Source: Balanoglossus misakiensis (Eukaryota; Hemichordata). From it: 64,000 bases of DNA. Both the position numbers and the translations under genes were made by a program. The notes under the pieces are model-generated. The model ran no database searches. It saw only the letters and a list, made by a program, of their open reading frames with translations, and was not told where the DNA came from. This document shows positions 35,730 through 47,645 of this stretch, piece after piece (the first letter of the stretch is position 1; each line of letters starts with the position of its first letter). The stretch covers positions 1,488,001 through 1,552,000 of the forward strand of contig CM082586.2 in NCBI GenBank assembly GCA_040954595.2, read 5' to 3'.

Positions 35730-36175
35730 TAAAATATAATAACAAATTTGTATGATTGCATCGTAGGTATAATCTTATTTTATATTCTTCTATTGCAATT
35801 ACTCTACAGGCAGATATCTTTAATCTTTTCCTAATCCATGCTGCACTGAAATCACCCGAAGAGAGGCACAAGTTGCTCGCCAGGTAAAACACTTCACAAA
35901 GATATATTTCAGAATTTGTTAGATCTGTTTTGGTGTGTATCAGTGTTTGTTTGAAATGGAATGCAGTAGATGTGTAGTTTATACCATGCTCTATATGCAT
36001 GCAAGAAGATTACCGAGTGGGACGCTGGTACCATACATTTATACAATTTTATAAGTTTGTGTATCATTTCTGTGCACTGTTTCTTGTTAGGAGCTTCTTA
36101 TACGAGAGAAGAGCACAACGGAAATGTTCTCCAATGACAGCACGGCTCTTAGGACAGATAGCGAGCGTTGACTAA
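31705..36175 (+). CDS. TTC38: TTC38 paralogue B (tetratricopeptide repeat protein 38)
   Basis: Fourteen exons: 31705-31725, 32127-32204, 32465-32546, 32762-32933, 33314-33493, 33815-33890, 34002-34121, 34240-34296, 34504-34542, 34748-34826, 35014-35179, 35456-35618, 35810-35883 and 36091-36175 (TAA). The sum is 1392 nt, 463 residues. The tiny first exon encodes MSYKDCQ. Diagnostic segments: EWKRVGFPLSTTSNEAAKMY, GGMGPCFEKMLTADPGFG, LEKLHVDAVKLW, FPTDILAL, GWGIHTVAHVMETQGRIDEG, LYWHLGLHFIEK, SFLYRLQLEG, FDDIHNFMSAQGAKQSD, TPIRYKVIEIGGSHAQADIF. Most exon lengths and phases equal those of copy A, so the two are close paralogues in head-to-head arrangement. The intron after 34296 begins GC (AAAG|GCAAGT) and ends TATAG, a GC-AG intron. 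The final exon has lost the usual SPLTDR motif (here SPMTARLLGQ). Confidence 0.92.
33943..33972. repeat. (GTCT)n(ATCT)n microsatellite
   Basis: Short tetranucleotide run in the intron before exon 7 of TTC38 copy B. Confidence 0.85.
35685..35730. repeat. (ATC)n microsatellite
   Basis: About 13 ATC units in the intron between exons 12 and 13 of TTC38 copy B. The aspartate-rich minus-strand open frame here is a product of the repeat. Confidence 0.9.
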
Positions 36176-36457
36176 ATGGGATGACTATCGAATAACTGTT
36201 CTTAGTCTCTGTGTTGGAATTCAGCCTTCTTAATTTTCCCAGTTCGTTCGACCAGTCAGAAGTTCATCCTGCTAATCTCTTCTCACAATCCAGCACTCAT
36301 CCTCTAGCCATTGCAATATTGCTAGTCGCAGACAGGTCAAGTACAACTATCCTTTATAGCCCGACTCCCTCTGAATGATGTGAATGCTAAAACCAAGCCT
36401 TTACAGGTCTTAATGTAAGAGTGAAAATGCCCACAGTATAGTTGATCAGAAACTATC

Positions 36458-36463
36458 TTTATT
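36458..36463 (-). terminator. Polyadenylation signal of TTC38 copy C
   Basis: AATAAA on the minus strand, about 320 bp past the stop codon of copy C and 280 bp past the stop of the converging copy B. The 608-bp gap between the two stop codons holds only 3' UTR-like sequence. Confidence 0.5.
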
Positions 36464-36783
36464 ACTCATAGTGTATCTTAATACATAATGCTTTAGCATA
36501 ACTACATCTCAAGATTGTTTGCTTCCATTCATCACATAAAATTCAAATAGTTTGTCCGTATACGGCTCAGCTGAACCAGTTTTAGCAACATGTAAAGCGT
36601 TACATGTCAGAGGTTAAAAAACTCTGTTATCACTCTGTGTACTCTATGTAGGATTTAAATTCTATGATTCAGTATCAGTGAATTTCAATGCTTTCTTTCT
36701 GTCCTTTTGTAATTTTCAAATTTCTACATGTAAACAATTTCATTATCACATGTATGAGAATTGTTGCGTTGCCTGTGATCTAG

Positions 36784-39700
36784 CTAGGTGGTGTGAGTTG
36801 TGGCTTTGGCAATCAATCTGTCAGTCATGGGTGATGACTCTTTCAGTGCTTTCCGTTCAACCAGAAGGGACCTGAAGAAAGGCAAATGAAAAGCAATGTA
36901 ATTAATTCTAGGTGTCATTGGAACATCACTTGGATGTGCAAGTGTTTAATTCTACATGTACCTTCATTATGCAATACTGCTTGATATCCAGTTTGCATTG
37001 GTGCATAATGGAGTTGCTACTAATAGCAATATACCAGTATATTTTGATCATAACCCATCACTATTCTAAAGTTCATAGGTCAAATATATAGTGTTTACAT
37101 GTATACATACTCTATGAATCTTAAATTAATATATGTAAATGAATATGTGGTTTACCTTGCAATTTGCTGGTGTTTCTTTTCAGGCGACTTCATTGCTGCA
37201 TTTATCAGGAACAAGTTGAACAGATCTCTCTAAATATAAAAAAAATATGATCCAGTAATGAAATATAAACAGCAAAGAAGGTGTTAAAGTAACCACACGA
37301 ACAGATTCTGAGAGAAAAATTCTGATAAAAATCCTAAAAATTGCCCCTAAATACAATCATGCAAATTCCACCACAATTTGAACGAATTATATACAATACC
37401 TGGGCATTACTGCCTCCAATCTTATGGACCTTGTAACGAACTGGCAGAAACAAATCCACTGCCTTGGCAAAGTTTCCATTGTCATAAGCTTGGAAAGCAT
37501 CACAGATCACAATGCCCACTTCTTCAGCAATATCTCTCTGTGAACCAGGTTTTTCACTGAATTTCAATATGAAAAAAATTCATAATTAACAAATGTAACA
37601 TCATTAATATAGATAATTAATGTCAGTTGGTTATTGACCCGGCTGAGATGTTTTCTGAGCACAAACAAAAAAGACATTTTTTAGCAATGACGGCAATATG
37701 TTCCAATACACTGTACCTTATGAAAGTCTTCACTGAATCCATCAGTTTTTGTGTCTCATCCTTCTGTTTATTTCCAAGCGATGACATCAGCAAGTGAATA
37801 TCATTGAAACAAAGGATGTGGTCACCAATGTGAGGTTTGCAAATTTCAAAGACATCCTTCCATCTTTCTTCAACATTGATACCTTATAAAACCAGAAAAA
37901 AAATATGTTAGCTACATTGTTCTTGCTAAATCGTAGTCAGACCTGTACTTTGAAGTGTTTATAGGCCTTTACCAACCTTCCATCTCCATTCTGTACAGCA
38001 TCGAACATGCATCTACAATGTCCAACAATGCCCCTGACTTCATTCTCTGCGAAATCTGGAAAATAAAATGTCAGAAAATTAGATTGAATCTGTGTTGAAA
38101 TGTGCAAAATCAAGCTGACAATGATACCCACTGTATCAGTAACTTCTATTTGTGAAGTGGTTTCCAATGGTGATGTCTCAAATGAACAAATGAAAATTCA
38201 TTTATTTTCGTGGGTAAGTTAAAGTGTAAATAGCCTACCTCTGTATCGAAAATGTCCATAGCACCAGACTGGTCACCCTATTTTTGGAAAAATAGCAACA
38301 TATAAGATGAGCGAGTACTGCCTGATTCTTAACGATTTTGAAATGAGAAAGTGACTTTCAACAATGAGTTCTTCATCAAATATAGTGACTGTGCTTAAAC
38401 ACACCTTTTCCAAGAGATACAGTGCCCAGTGCCAGAAGTTGTGACAGGTAAGCATGCCACATTTCTGAAGAGAAAAAAAACAAAAGAGATCAATGTCATA
38501 CTATGTAGGGTGTAACTCTGAGTAGAAAATTCCATATTAATATGCTAGTACCGTAATCACTCTATCAGTTCAACCACTCCATTAATTCAACCACCCACTA
38601 TTCTTTGGAAAATTAATTATTTTGTAACCTTCAATTGTTTGACCACTGATTAAATGCATGTGTTGATATTGTGTATTTTTCATGAAAATATCTGCAACTT
38701 TGACCTTCCAAGGTATTCAGAACTCACTGATTTTATTCTGGCTGACCTTAAACAGTTCAATTATATCATAAATATCACCTAAACTACATGCTGATAGTGC
38801 ATACAGTGCATGCCATGCAAACATGCCCCCCTGAAAAATTATTCAAGCACTTTGAGTGGCCATTTTTTTGTTGTTATTTTTATTCTATTAGTTTGTCTTT
38901 TCACAAATCATATTTATTTTTTTCTGGTCGAACTGATGGAGTGATTACGGTAGTTACTCACAGACCAATTATCCTTTGTGTTTCCCATGAAAGTTGCACC
39001 TTCATCTTGCCTTCCCATCATTTCAAATACATGTGCCATGGAGTGGGTGGACCAGGCATCATTCTTGTTCAGTTCCAAACCCTGCGAGAAAACATCATCC
39101 CAGGGGGTACCACATGGTCACTCAAGAACATCGGCATGCTGTATTCAGATGGAAGATACAGACGAACAACCACGCAAATGCAGATTACTATAAAACCAAT
39201 TTCAAATAATTTCACTCACCATTCTGGCTTCTTTTTCAGCCTGTTCATAGAAGTTGGTCTCAACCAAGCCAAAGGAGTACATCCCTTTCAAATATCTGAT
39301 AAAATATCAGATTTACTTGTTTTGTTTCAAGAACAGATTTGTACATCTAGATATGGTGAAATTAGGCATTTTTATCACTCGATCGCCTTGGTAGCAATAA
39401 CCTATTTAAGGTAGGGACAATTATATTGGAAAAGTTTCAGCTTACCCATACAATGGTGTATCTGGTTTCCAATGAGGCAAAACTCTGGCAATGGAGTCTC
39501 TCATCTGAGCAGAGTATCCCATGTAGAAATAGGAATCATGTGCAAACTTGAGGGCGAGTATATCCATTGGATACTCAACCAACACCTCCTCCCATTTATC
39601 TTGGGCGCTTGTGATGTCCCTGTGTGTGTTTAATTGGCACAGAGTATAAAGTTTAGCAAGCTGTCAACCATAACGCTAATGAAGTGGTATCGAAACCAAA

Positions 39701-40877
39701 CATTCAAGAATCATGATTGATCAATAATCACAAATGGAAGGAAACTTTTGTGATTGAAGTCCAGCAGGGTATTCTTACCCACAGCTGCCTTTGAATACTG
39801 AATTGCCTCTGTAGTATACTTCATGTATAATACACAAAAACCCTTATAGTTTATTACTACAGGGGCCCTTCAGTATCCACAGGCACCTGTGATCTTACCC
39901 ATATGCCCACAGCCTCACTGCTTCAGCATGGAGTTTTTCTCGGGAACCAACACCGGGGTTGTCAGCCAGCTTCACTGTGTTATCAATGTCTCTTTTGAAT
40001 TCTGCATCAAGGTGGATGGATCTTCCTGTTCCCATAACATCAAGACCGTTGACCAGAACATGACCAAGTACTATGGAAATAAAGTCATATGCATCAGCAT
40101 TAATTTTTTTTTTCAGTGGAAAAACATCTATGCAGGTAAACAAAATTGTAAAACAAATTATGTATAATCAATCATAACTCTTTGGATACTTACCAAAGTT
40201 TGGATCTGATTCAATCAGCTTCTTGGCACAAGCTTCCATACCACCCACTGAATCCTCATCATACCAACCAACATACTATATGTAAACAAATAAACAATAC
40301 GTGGTCGCATATGGTACAATCTTACAGGTGTGTAAATTTGAATTTCATTAATTTTAATAATTCATGATTTCATTATTATAAGTGACTTACCTGGCATACA
40401 AGTGCATCATACAGCTTAGCTGTCTCGTTGTTGGTTGTGGACAGTGGTAACCCTTGCCTCTGCCATTCCTGTGGATCATCAATCATATGCAAATGTCTTA
40501 GAAAACAGCGCAGTCCCCTTCATGATTGATTACTCAGTTTGCAAGTGACTGTGTACGTCAGCCACGCCCCCTCCCCTTCCTCGAGTTCAACAACACCCAC
40601 AAGACAAATACGATCGTCTGCAGTCTGTGTCAACCAACAGATTTCAACTCCCAACCACAAATTCTCAAATCATAGGCGTGAGATCGCAGGCCACCGCCGT
40701 GTAAAAAAACAATTCCCAGGCGACTGTGACCACGCCCACCCGCAACAAACATGATCCACGAAGTGAAAGTAAACAACTGTGTTCGATTCCAAAAGCAGAT
40801 CCACGGCAATTTGCAAGAAGATCGCTTAGTAAAAGGAGAACGGAAATTACCTGGCAATCACGCCAATGACTGTACAT
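36784..40877 (-). CDS. TTC38: TTC38 paralogue C, the most vertebrate-like copy
   Basis: Fourteen exons: 40877-40851, 40468-40391, 40275-40194, 40070-39899, 39619-39446, 39295-39220, 39081-38962, 38464-38405, 38277-38239, 38055-37977, 37882-37717, 37556-37400, 37229-37156 and 36871-36784 (TAG). The sum is again 1392 nt, 463 residues. Segments: [131 protein letters not shown] and SPMTDRLIAKATT. These resemble vertebrate TTC38 more than copies A and B do (for example the CHN-WHWALYL block), so C is probably the ancestral-like copy. Size differences from B in exons 1, 5, 8, 12 and 14 (+6, -6, +3, -6, +3 nt) cancel exactly. The product should be a cytosolic TPR scaffold; function unknown. Confidence 0.93.
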
Positions 40878-41401
40878 AGTTCAGATTCAAGCTGCAACAC
40901 CGAAATCAGCCTAGATTCACCGACGTCTTTGGTTTGCGACTGACCTGACTGACCTTGCCTGGTGATGTGTGAGGACACGAACTCACTGCTGACTTTATTT
41001 GCATATGGTCACCTGATACTTGAAAGGTCAAAGGGCAATATGCCGAGTGCTAGTGCTGGCCACAATCGGGCATGAGACACGTGAAAACCCTGTCATATTG
41101 GTAAGAGAACCTAAGTCTTATAGTTTATTGGGTAGATATAATATTGACGCCGGTCTGATTATGATTGCTGTCTGCAACGGATCCACAGTAAGCGAGCTGA
41201 TCAGCTACTGATCTCGGGTACGTACACTCGCGTGCCCCACCCACCTCGCAGCTCGGGTGGGCGTGTCCGGGATGATATAGGTACCACTGGAACTTGGAAG
41301 TTGAACCCTTGTTGGCAGATCCGCATATTATAAAGACTTTTGACTGGACAGATCATATTAGTAACACCATTTTCATTCAGTTTTCTACAGGAAGAGAAGA
41401 G
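40878..41401. promoter_or_regulatory. Divergent promoter region, TTC38 copy C and the pseudouridine gene
   Basis: The two start codons are 524 bp apart and point outward. An acceptor (TTCTACAG|GAAGAG, exon border 41391) stands 11 bp before the pseudouridine-gene ATG, so a non-coding exon of that gene lies in or overlaps this region. The shared promoter may therefore be partly inside the TTC38 copy C gene. No TATA box is obvious. Confidence 0.45.
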
Positions 41402-44400
41402 ATGATTTATCATTCCAAAGTAATCCATCACATAGGAAGATCCCTGGCCACGTTTGTTGACTTGGCAGATTCTACCAAAATCCATAAACTTCTTTTCTTT
41501 CAACAAAACAGGAAACTTTCAAACAGTAAGTAGATATTAAAACTGCAGTAATTATATTTTCCATAATTTCGGCGATGTGTGTGCACATAAAAATCCTGAA
41601 AAATAGCCAACAGTCAATCTCTATGTCACACACTATTTTCTTTACACTTACAGGTTTAATTCACATACACCCTAATGTGTCTGAGGCTTTATCTGCAGGG
41701 AAGCCTGTTGTGGCTTTGGAGAGTACAATTATTACCCATGGAATGCCATATCCCCATAACTTGAGGTAGACATGATCAGTGTGTTCACCAGTAGCATTAT
41801 CCCAGCACCTTTCACTGGAAAAAATATTTATTGCTGTTGATTGTCTTGTTGTATTTTAAAATTTTAAGTCATTGTGCTTTTCTTAAAAAAGTTAAAAATA
41901 CACTCAACAGAAAATTGCAGAGTTGATGGAAAACTGATTCTAATATGTCAAGTTCATTTACTCAGGACAGCGCAAATGATCGAGTCCATTGTCAGAGAAA
42001 ACAACGCCACACCAGCAACTGTTGCGGTTCTCGATGGTCAAGTTCACGTTGGAATCACAGAGGAGCAATTGAAGCGATTGTCTTCAAGCAGTCATGCTGT
42101 GAAAGTGTCTAGAAGGGATTTCTCCCCAGTGCTATCTCAGGTACAGTCATGTTTGTTCTTGCAGAAGTGTTTAATCATCAGTATAGGATGACTGATGACC
42201 AAATTCAGATTACAGGGATGTTTTTACATTTTGATCTGTGCATCTGTTGCTTTGCAGGGAGGCAGTGGAGGTACCACGGTGTCTGGTACAATGATCGTCG
42301 CCCAGAAAGTTGGAATACCAGTCTTTGTTACAGGTGGAATAGGTGGGGTACATAGAGGTGCTGAATCATGTACGTATATAAGCACTACTGTGATAAGTTG
42401 AGAAGTTTTTGGCCAATTCTCCAGTGAGAACCAACTGATATATTAAATTTTACCTTGTTCTTTTTCCAGCAATGGACATAAGTGCTGACCTGACAGAACT
42501 TGGGAGAACACCCATCACTGTGGTATCTGCTGGAGTGAAATCAATTCTGGATATTGGCAGAACACTGGAATATTTGGTAGGAAGTTTTTAATAAGACAAT
42601 TCTAAAGGTACACGGTCATGGTAGTTACACGTAATTATATGATGTCAAAGTTGTGTCCACAGGGATTGATGATGTCATCACGATGCCTAGGAGTTCAGAC
42701 CTTGATCACCAGTTTAGTTTTAACAACTTCCAGGAAACAGAAGGTGTCACCGTGGCAACATTTGGAAAGACCAGAGATTTCCCAGCATTCTTCACTCCAA
42801 AGAGTGGTCACATGGCTCCGTACAATGTAGAGACACCCAGAGAGGCTGCCGACATGATTGGTAATGGACAACAATATATCTGATTACAGAATGATTCTAG
42901 GAGAGTCACCCCCTGGGTATCATACCCACTGGACACTAAATTACCTTTGTTATTCCCAACATTTGGCCAGAGTGATGGGTTGGAAATGTCCAAGTGATAC
43001 TTATCTTTGGGCCAATATACTGATACGTACTGAATAAATGACAGGGGATCAGATAATAGAAAGTGATAATTTCTCATTGATTTCCTTTATTGTTAAATAA
43101 GGATACTTGTATATACTTCATCTCCATGTTCACCACAGTGTTCATAATTAACCTCCACCATCTTTTTTCCAGTCCATCATCTGTCACTTGGATTGCAAAG
43201 TGGCCTTTTAGTGGCTGTTCCTATTCCTGCAGAAGAGGCTGGTGTCGGGGAAACCATCGGGAAAGCAATACAACAAGCACTGATGGAAGCCAGGTACTAA
43301 TAAGAGTCACAAGATCATACATGTACATTTGTATATGCTAACTTGGACTAGATGATACTACAACTTTTGACCATAAATTATTTATTCTGTTGATTCGTCT
43401 CACTGATAGTTTGATGATATTCCCGCATCTTTCTTTCTCATTCAGAGAGAATGGCATTATCGGAAAAGAAGTGACACCGTACATTCTTCAGAGAGTAAAT
43501 GAACTTACGGAAGGAAAATCTCTTCAAGCAAGTATCCTTGTATGCACACACTCAAGAGAAAATTTACTGAGGCATATGTTTGGTTATGCCTCCGTTTCAA
43601 GGGTCTGGAGATGAAATGCCATAAATCATAGACATATAAACCTATACATGCATAGTGACTGATGTGTACCTGATTCAGTGAGGCATAAATTATCATGACA
43701 CTTCAACTACGAGTATTTGTATTGCTGACAGTAAATGTCATGAAATCTGCCCTGTCACCTGGTCGAATATCAAGTACAGGGGAGTTGTATTTGGCTGTGT
43801 CTGGTGAGTTTAAATTGACTTTTTCTCATTAACAGATGCAGCGTCACTTTCAACCAGTTTGGATGTATTTTTTTTATGTTTCGTAAAGTTTGTTTGATCT
43901 TAATGTTGAACAATGTAGATATTGCCCTGATAAAGAATAACGCCAAAGTGGGGAGTCAGATTGCTTGTGAAATAGCCAAAATAACTCAGGAAAAAGAAAC
44001 AAATAAATCTGAGTCTACTCCGAGGACAGTTAGTAGACCAAAGGTTGATTTCAAGCAAACAGAAACACACCCCAGACCAGTCGTCATAGGAGCCAGTATT
44101 GTTGACTTTATGGCAGCCATAGCAAAGAAAGATGTCATGGTGAGTGAGATCGCCCTCCACGTTGAATATCAAACTTTTTGGGTGGCTGGCAAGGTCTCAG
44201 AAGGTTGTTGGGATAAAGTGAACATTTCAATGAATGACTTGCTGTTTTTCTCGTGAATCATTTATAGGATGACCACTGGGCATACAATAATTATGTTTAA
44301 AATGTTTTATTGTTTGTCATCAGTTTCATGGAGGTACCAATCCAGGAACTTTGACGCAGACTTATGGTGGTGTGGCCAGAAACTTGGCAGGTACAGTTTT

Positions 44401-46327
44401 CTCCTTGTATGTGCAATTTTTTGTGTCATGTTGCCACCTTTTGATGAAGATGGAAAACTACAGTGACTACAGAAAGGAGATGTTGTGTGTAACATGTCAA
44501 TGGGACAAAGCTGCTTCATTTTGATCTACTTGATTTGCAGATTGTCTGAGTCGCCTTGGCAACCAACCGATCTTCATATCAGCTGTTGGCAACGACAGTA
44601 ATGCAGATAGTCTCTTACATCACTGCAGACACATGGTAAGCCACAGTGGATACCAGTATTTCAGAAATCAGCAACAAAATATCACTTATTATCTGTGCAG
44701 TAGTGTCATTGGCTGCACTGATAAGTCACTGTGGACCAATCACTTTCCTTGACTCTTGTGTTTTGTTTCCCTAGGACACAAGCTACATACAGAGGCTGGA
44801 CAGTGAACAGACAGCAACTTACTGTGTGGTTCTTGATGCGACAGGGGAGTGTCTATTAGGCATAGGAGATACGGACATCACGATGGCTATTACACCACAG
44901 CTGGTAAATACATTATGAGTGATTCGTGGGGTTAAATCATTTTGTGTACTACGAGTATGACTTACCCATGTGATAAAAATAACCACAGTATTCTTTAGGT
45001 ATCCAGTATACCTGTAAGTGTGTTTTAAACCATTCCTGCATCCTTTGATGTCAACAGGTTGGCCAATTCGAGAAGGAGATTTCTAGTGCCCCATTGGTAT
45101 GTATGGATGCTAACATACCTGTTGAAACTATCAACTACATATGTGAATTGTGTAGCCACTATGCAGTACCTGGTAAGATACATGTGTATACTCTGTGGAA
45201 TTTTAGAGATAATTTATTGAATTATTTCTACCTCAATGAGTGTTTCTGTCAAGATGATTTGTGAGAGTGTTCTTTCTCTCTTTCAATGCCTAGTTTGGTT
45301 TGAACCCACTTGTGTTGTGAAAGGCGCAAAACCATTCCTGTCTGACAGTTGGAAAACTATTACTTACATATCACCCAACCTCAAGGAGCTGAGAAATATA
45401 TGCACTGCCTTAGATGATCAAAATAACAGTACTTCACCAGTTCAGTCAGGTAGGCAAAGTCTTGGTGGTATATATATATATCCAAAACCTCAGCAGGTTT
45501 TAATTTACAAAAAAATATTTGAGCAACTTTAATTTTTCATGCACCAGCTAGCTTGTTGTCCATTACTCAGGAGACTTCAATGCTAAACTGAGATGAAAGG
45601 TTTTTGCTGTTACAAACAACTATTCCTTGTTTTCTTACTTCCTAGGTGACGACATTGAAGAAATCATTTCACTGTGTAAAACTCTACTTCGGCATATTCA
45701 CTGTGTCATTGTCACACTGGGCAGAGATGGAGTACTCGTGTGTAGAAACACGGCAAGTGATCAACCATTCCCAGTCAAGCAAGCAAATAAGGTAAGTTGT
45801 GGTTACCATTAATCACATGGACATTGTTGGACTCATTGACTTATAGTAATAATTTTTCTATCTTTCATATTTCCTTTTTTTCTCTAGGCGACAAGTTCTG
45901 ATCATATTTCAGCAATACATTATCCAGCGTATGAGACAAATGATGTTGTTAGTGTTTCTGGTGCAGGTGACTGGTAAGTACATGTACATATTTCTGGTAC
46001 TGGTAATGATTTTCTGTTAGTTATGATAACCCACCAGAAAAATATAATATACTGTACTTCATCTTCATAAATTTTCCAACGTCACTTTTTTAGGTTATCT
46101 GGAGAATAACCTCTGATTTTTATTCTTACAGCCTGGCTACAGGCTTCATGCATGGCCTCTTGAAAGGATATGGCCAGAAGCTTTGTGTCCAGGGAGGTCT
46201 CAGAACAGCTTCTGTCTCACTGCTTTCCCGTCATCCAGTGCCACCCAGCATAATGGCTGAAGACTTCACACCTAATGCCGTTGCCAACTGGAGCAAAACT
46301 TTAAGAACTCCAGTGGTTTATCACTGA
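41402..46327 (+). CDS. Bifunctional pseudouridine-5'-phosphate glycosidase / pseudouridine kinase
   Basis: Seventeen exons: 41402-41525, 41654-41765, 41966-42140, 42258-42369, 42470-42576, 42734-42860, 43173-43293, 43446-43531, 43919-44139, 44324-44390, 44541-44635, 44775-44903, 45058-45172, 45294-45449, 45646-45791, 45888-45973 and 46132-46327 (TGA). The sum is 2175 nt, 724 residues. Residues 1-41 are basic and could be a mitochondrial presequence. The PsuG (YeiN-type) half carries [16 protein letters not shown] (Glu64), KVSRRD (Lys125), MDISADL (Asp181) and [13 protein letters not shown] (Lys198), residues I equate from memory with the YeiN active site. After a charged linker (about 350-380) the PfkB kinase half has [24 protein letters not shown] and the catalytic-base motif SVSGAGDCLATGF. 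In pseudouridine breakdown the kinase makes pseudouridine 5'-phosphate and the glycosidase splits it to uracil and ribose 5-phosphate, so the fusion carries both steps. Confidence 0.95.
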
Positions 46328-46459
46328 CAGAATTCCGAAACAAATACAGCATTACAATTGTAATATGCTTGGTTGTTCTTGTAACATTTTATAACTCTGT
46401 GTAGAACCTTGTGCAGTGGACCTTTTTAATCATGTCAAAAAACTTTCTAGCAAAACTGA

Positions 46460-46465
46460 AATAAA
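46460..46465 (+). terminator. Polyadenylation signal of the pseudouridine gene
   Basis: AATAAA about 130 bp after the stop codon. It is followed by GT-rich sequence (GACTTGTGTGTTTG), as expected of a cleavage region. Confidence 0.65.
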
Positions 46466-46489
46466 CTACTGTTGCATCTCAGGGAACAT

Positions 46490-47400
46490 ATGACTTGTGT
46501 GTTTGTTTTTCTTCCCCAAACCGGACGCCTACTTCGCCTGTGGTTGTAGGCGCTGGCAAAATCAAGAGCAGGGACAACTGAACAGAAACAAAAGTAGCGA
46601 AATTTGAACGTATACACTAGAGGGCGTACTTATAATCAAAACGAGGCTGGACCGGGTCAAAGGTGAAAGGCAAGAGGCGACTACTTCAGCTGGGCGACTA
46701 TGTACTGTTGTACATGTAATGCTCAACTGGCCGATACATGAGAAGAATAGGAACTGGTACCGGGAAAGGTGTTGTTTAGCGGGTAAGAATAATCTGGGAT
46801 GTTGAACAGCGTTCCTGCATGTTTTTTTTGTATGCTCGCATACATACGTCAAGCGGTCGAATGGCCGGGGTGGGTGTGTCTGCACACAGCACAGCCAGTG
46901 GAAGCTTAGGGGACGTCCACTCGCACGAATATACTTCTGTCGCTATATTATGTATCGATATAGGATATATCCAACATATTTCTGTTGTCGAAACGGTAGC
47001 TCAACCTTCTCTAAACCAGAGTATTCAATCGCTCCTGTGTGAAGCCTGCAATAACCTTTGAATGTCCTGAGTAAGATGCATATCAGAGAATGTTGCTGAC
47101 TTCCTGTATCGATCCTGTCTTTCAGGTTGTGATGTAAAAATCCCAGTTCAGGATGTCGCAGATTCTGCAGTTAGAAGACATCAAGCTTTTAAAAAGCTGT
47201 CTGTTTCAACAGGTAAACATTGCTACGTTTTTTGTTAGCTAGACAACCATAGATAAAGTACTTTGGCAATGAAGGCAGGGCAGGGGGTATTTACTTGACT
47301 TTCCGCCCTTGTATTCATGTTACAGGTGAATTTAGTGATGGTATCTCTTGTTGTCGAGCACTCTTCTCTTGAAGAGCACTTGAATAGGAAACTGTCCTGT
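46490..47400. other. Intergenic and 5' region of the zinc-finger gene
   Basis: No certain coding exon. A candidate exon at 47126-47212 is bounded by a good acceptor (CTTTCAG) and donor (ACAG|GTAAAC) and is open in one frame (CDVKIPVQDVADSAVRRHQ). Its phase does not fit the acceptor at 47681 of the zinc-finger exon. It does fit a weaker acceptor about 50 bp further on (ATCAAAG|TCACAG). It may be a coding or 5' UTR exon of that gene. Confidence 0.35.
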
Positions 47401-47401
47401 G

Positions 47402-47573
47402 CAGTACAGTACAGTACAGTACAGTACAGTACAGTACAGTACAGTACAGTACAGTACAGTACAGTACAGTACAGTACAGTACAGTACAGTACAGTACAGT
47501 ACAGTACAGTACAGTACAGTACAGTACAGTACAGTACAGTACAGTACAAATACAAGTACAGTACAGTACAGTA
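47402..47573. repeat. (ACAGT)n pentanucleotide array
   Basis: About 29 perfect ACAGT units to 47547, a short interruption (AAATACAAGT), then a few more units to 47573. Because the unit is 5 bp, all frames on both strands stay open, which creates spurious repeat proteins. It ends about 70 bp before the first ATG of the zinc-finger open frame. Confidence 0.97.
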
Positions 47574-47645
47574 AAATGCAGCACAAATATAAGCTTTGCC
47601 TTGGTGGAGACATTCTGGCATTTAATATGCGGCAGCCTGTTTGTG

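Noticed and set aside
35623-36000. Minus-strand frame with a poly-Asp run
   Set aside because: Opposite strand of TTC38 copy B introns and exon 13, with the run caused by an (ATC)n microsatellite.
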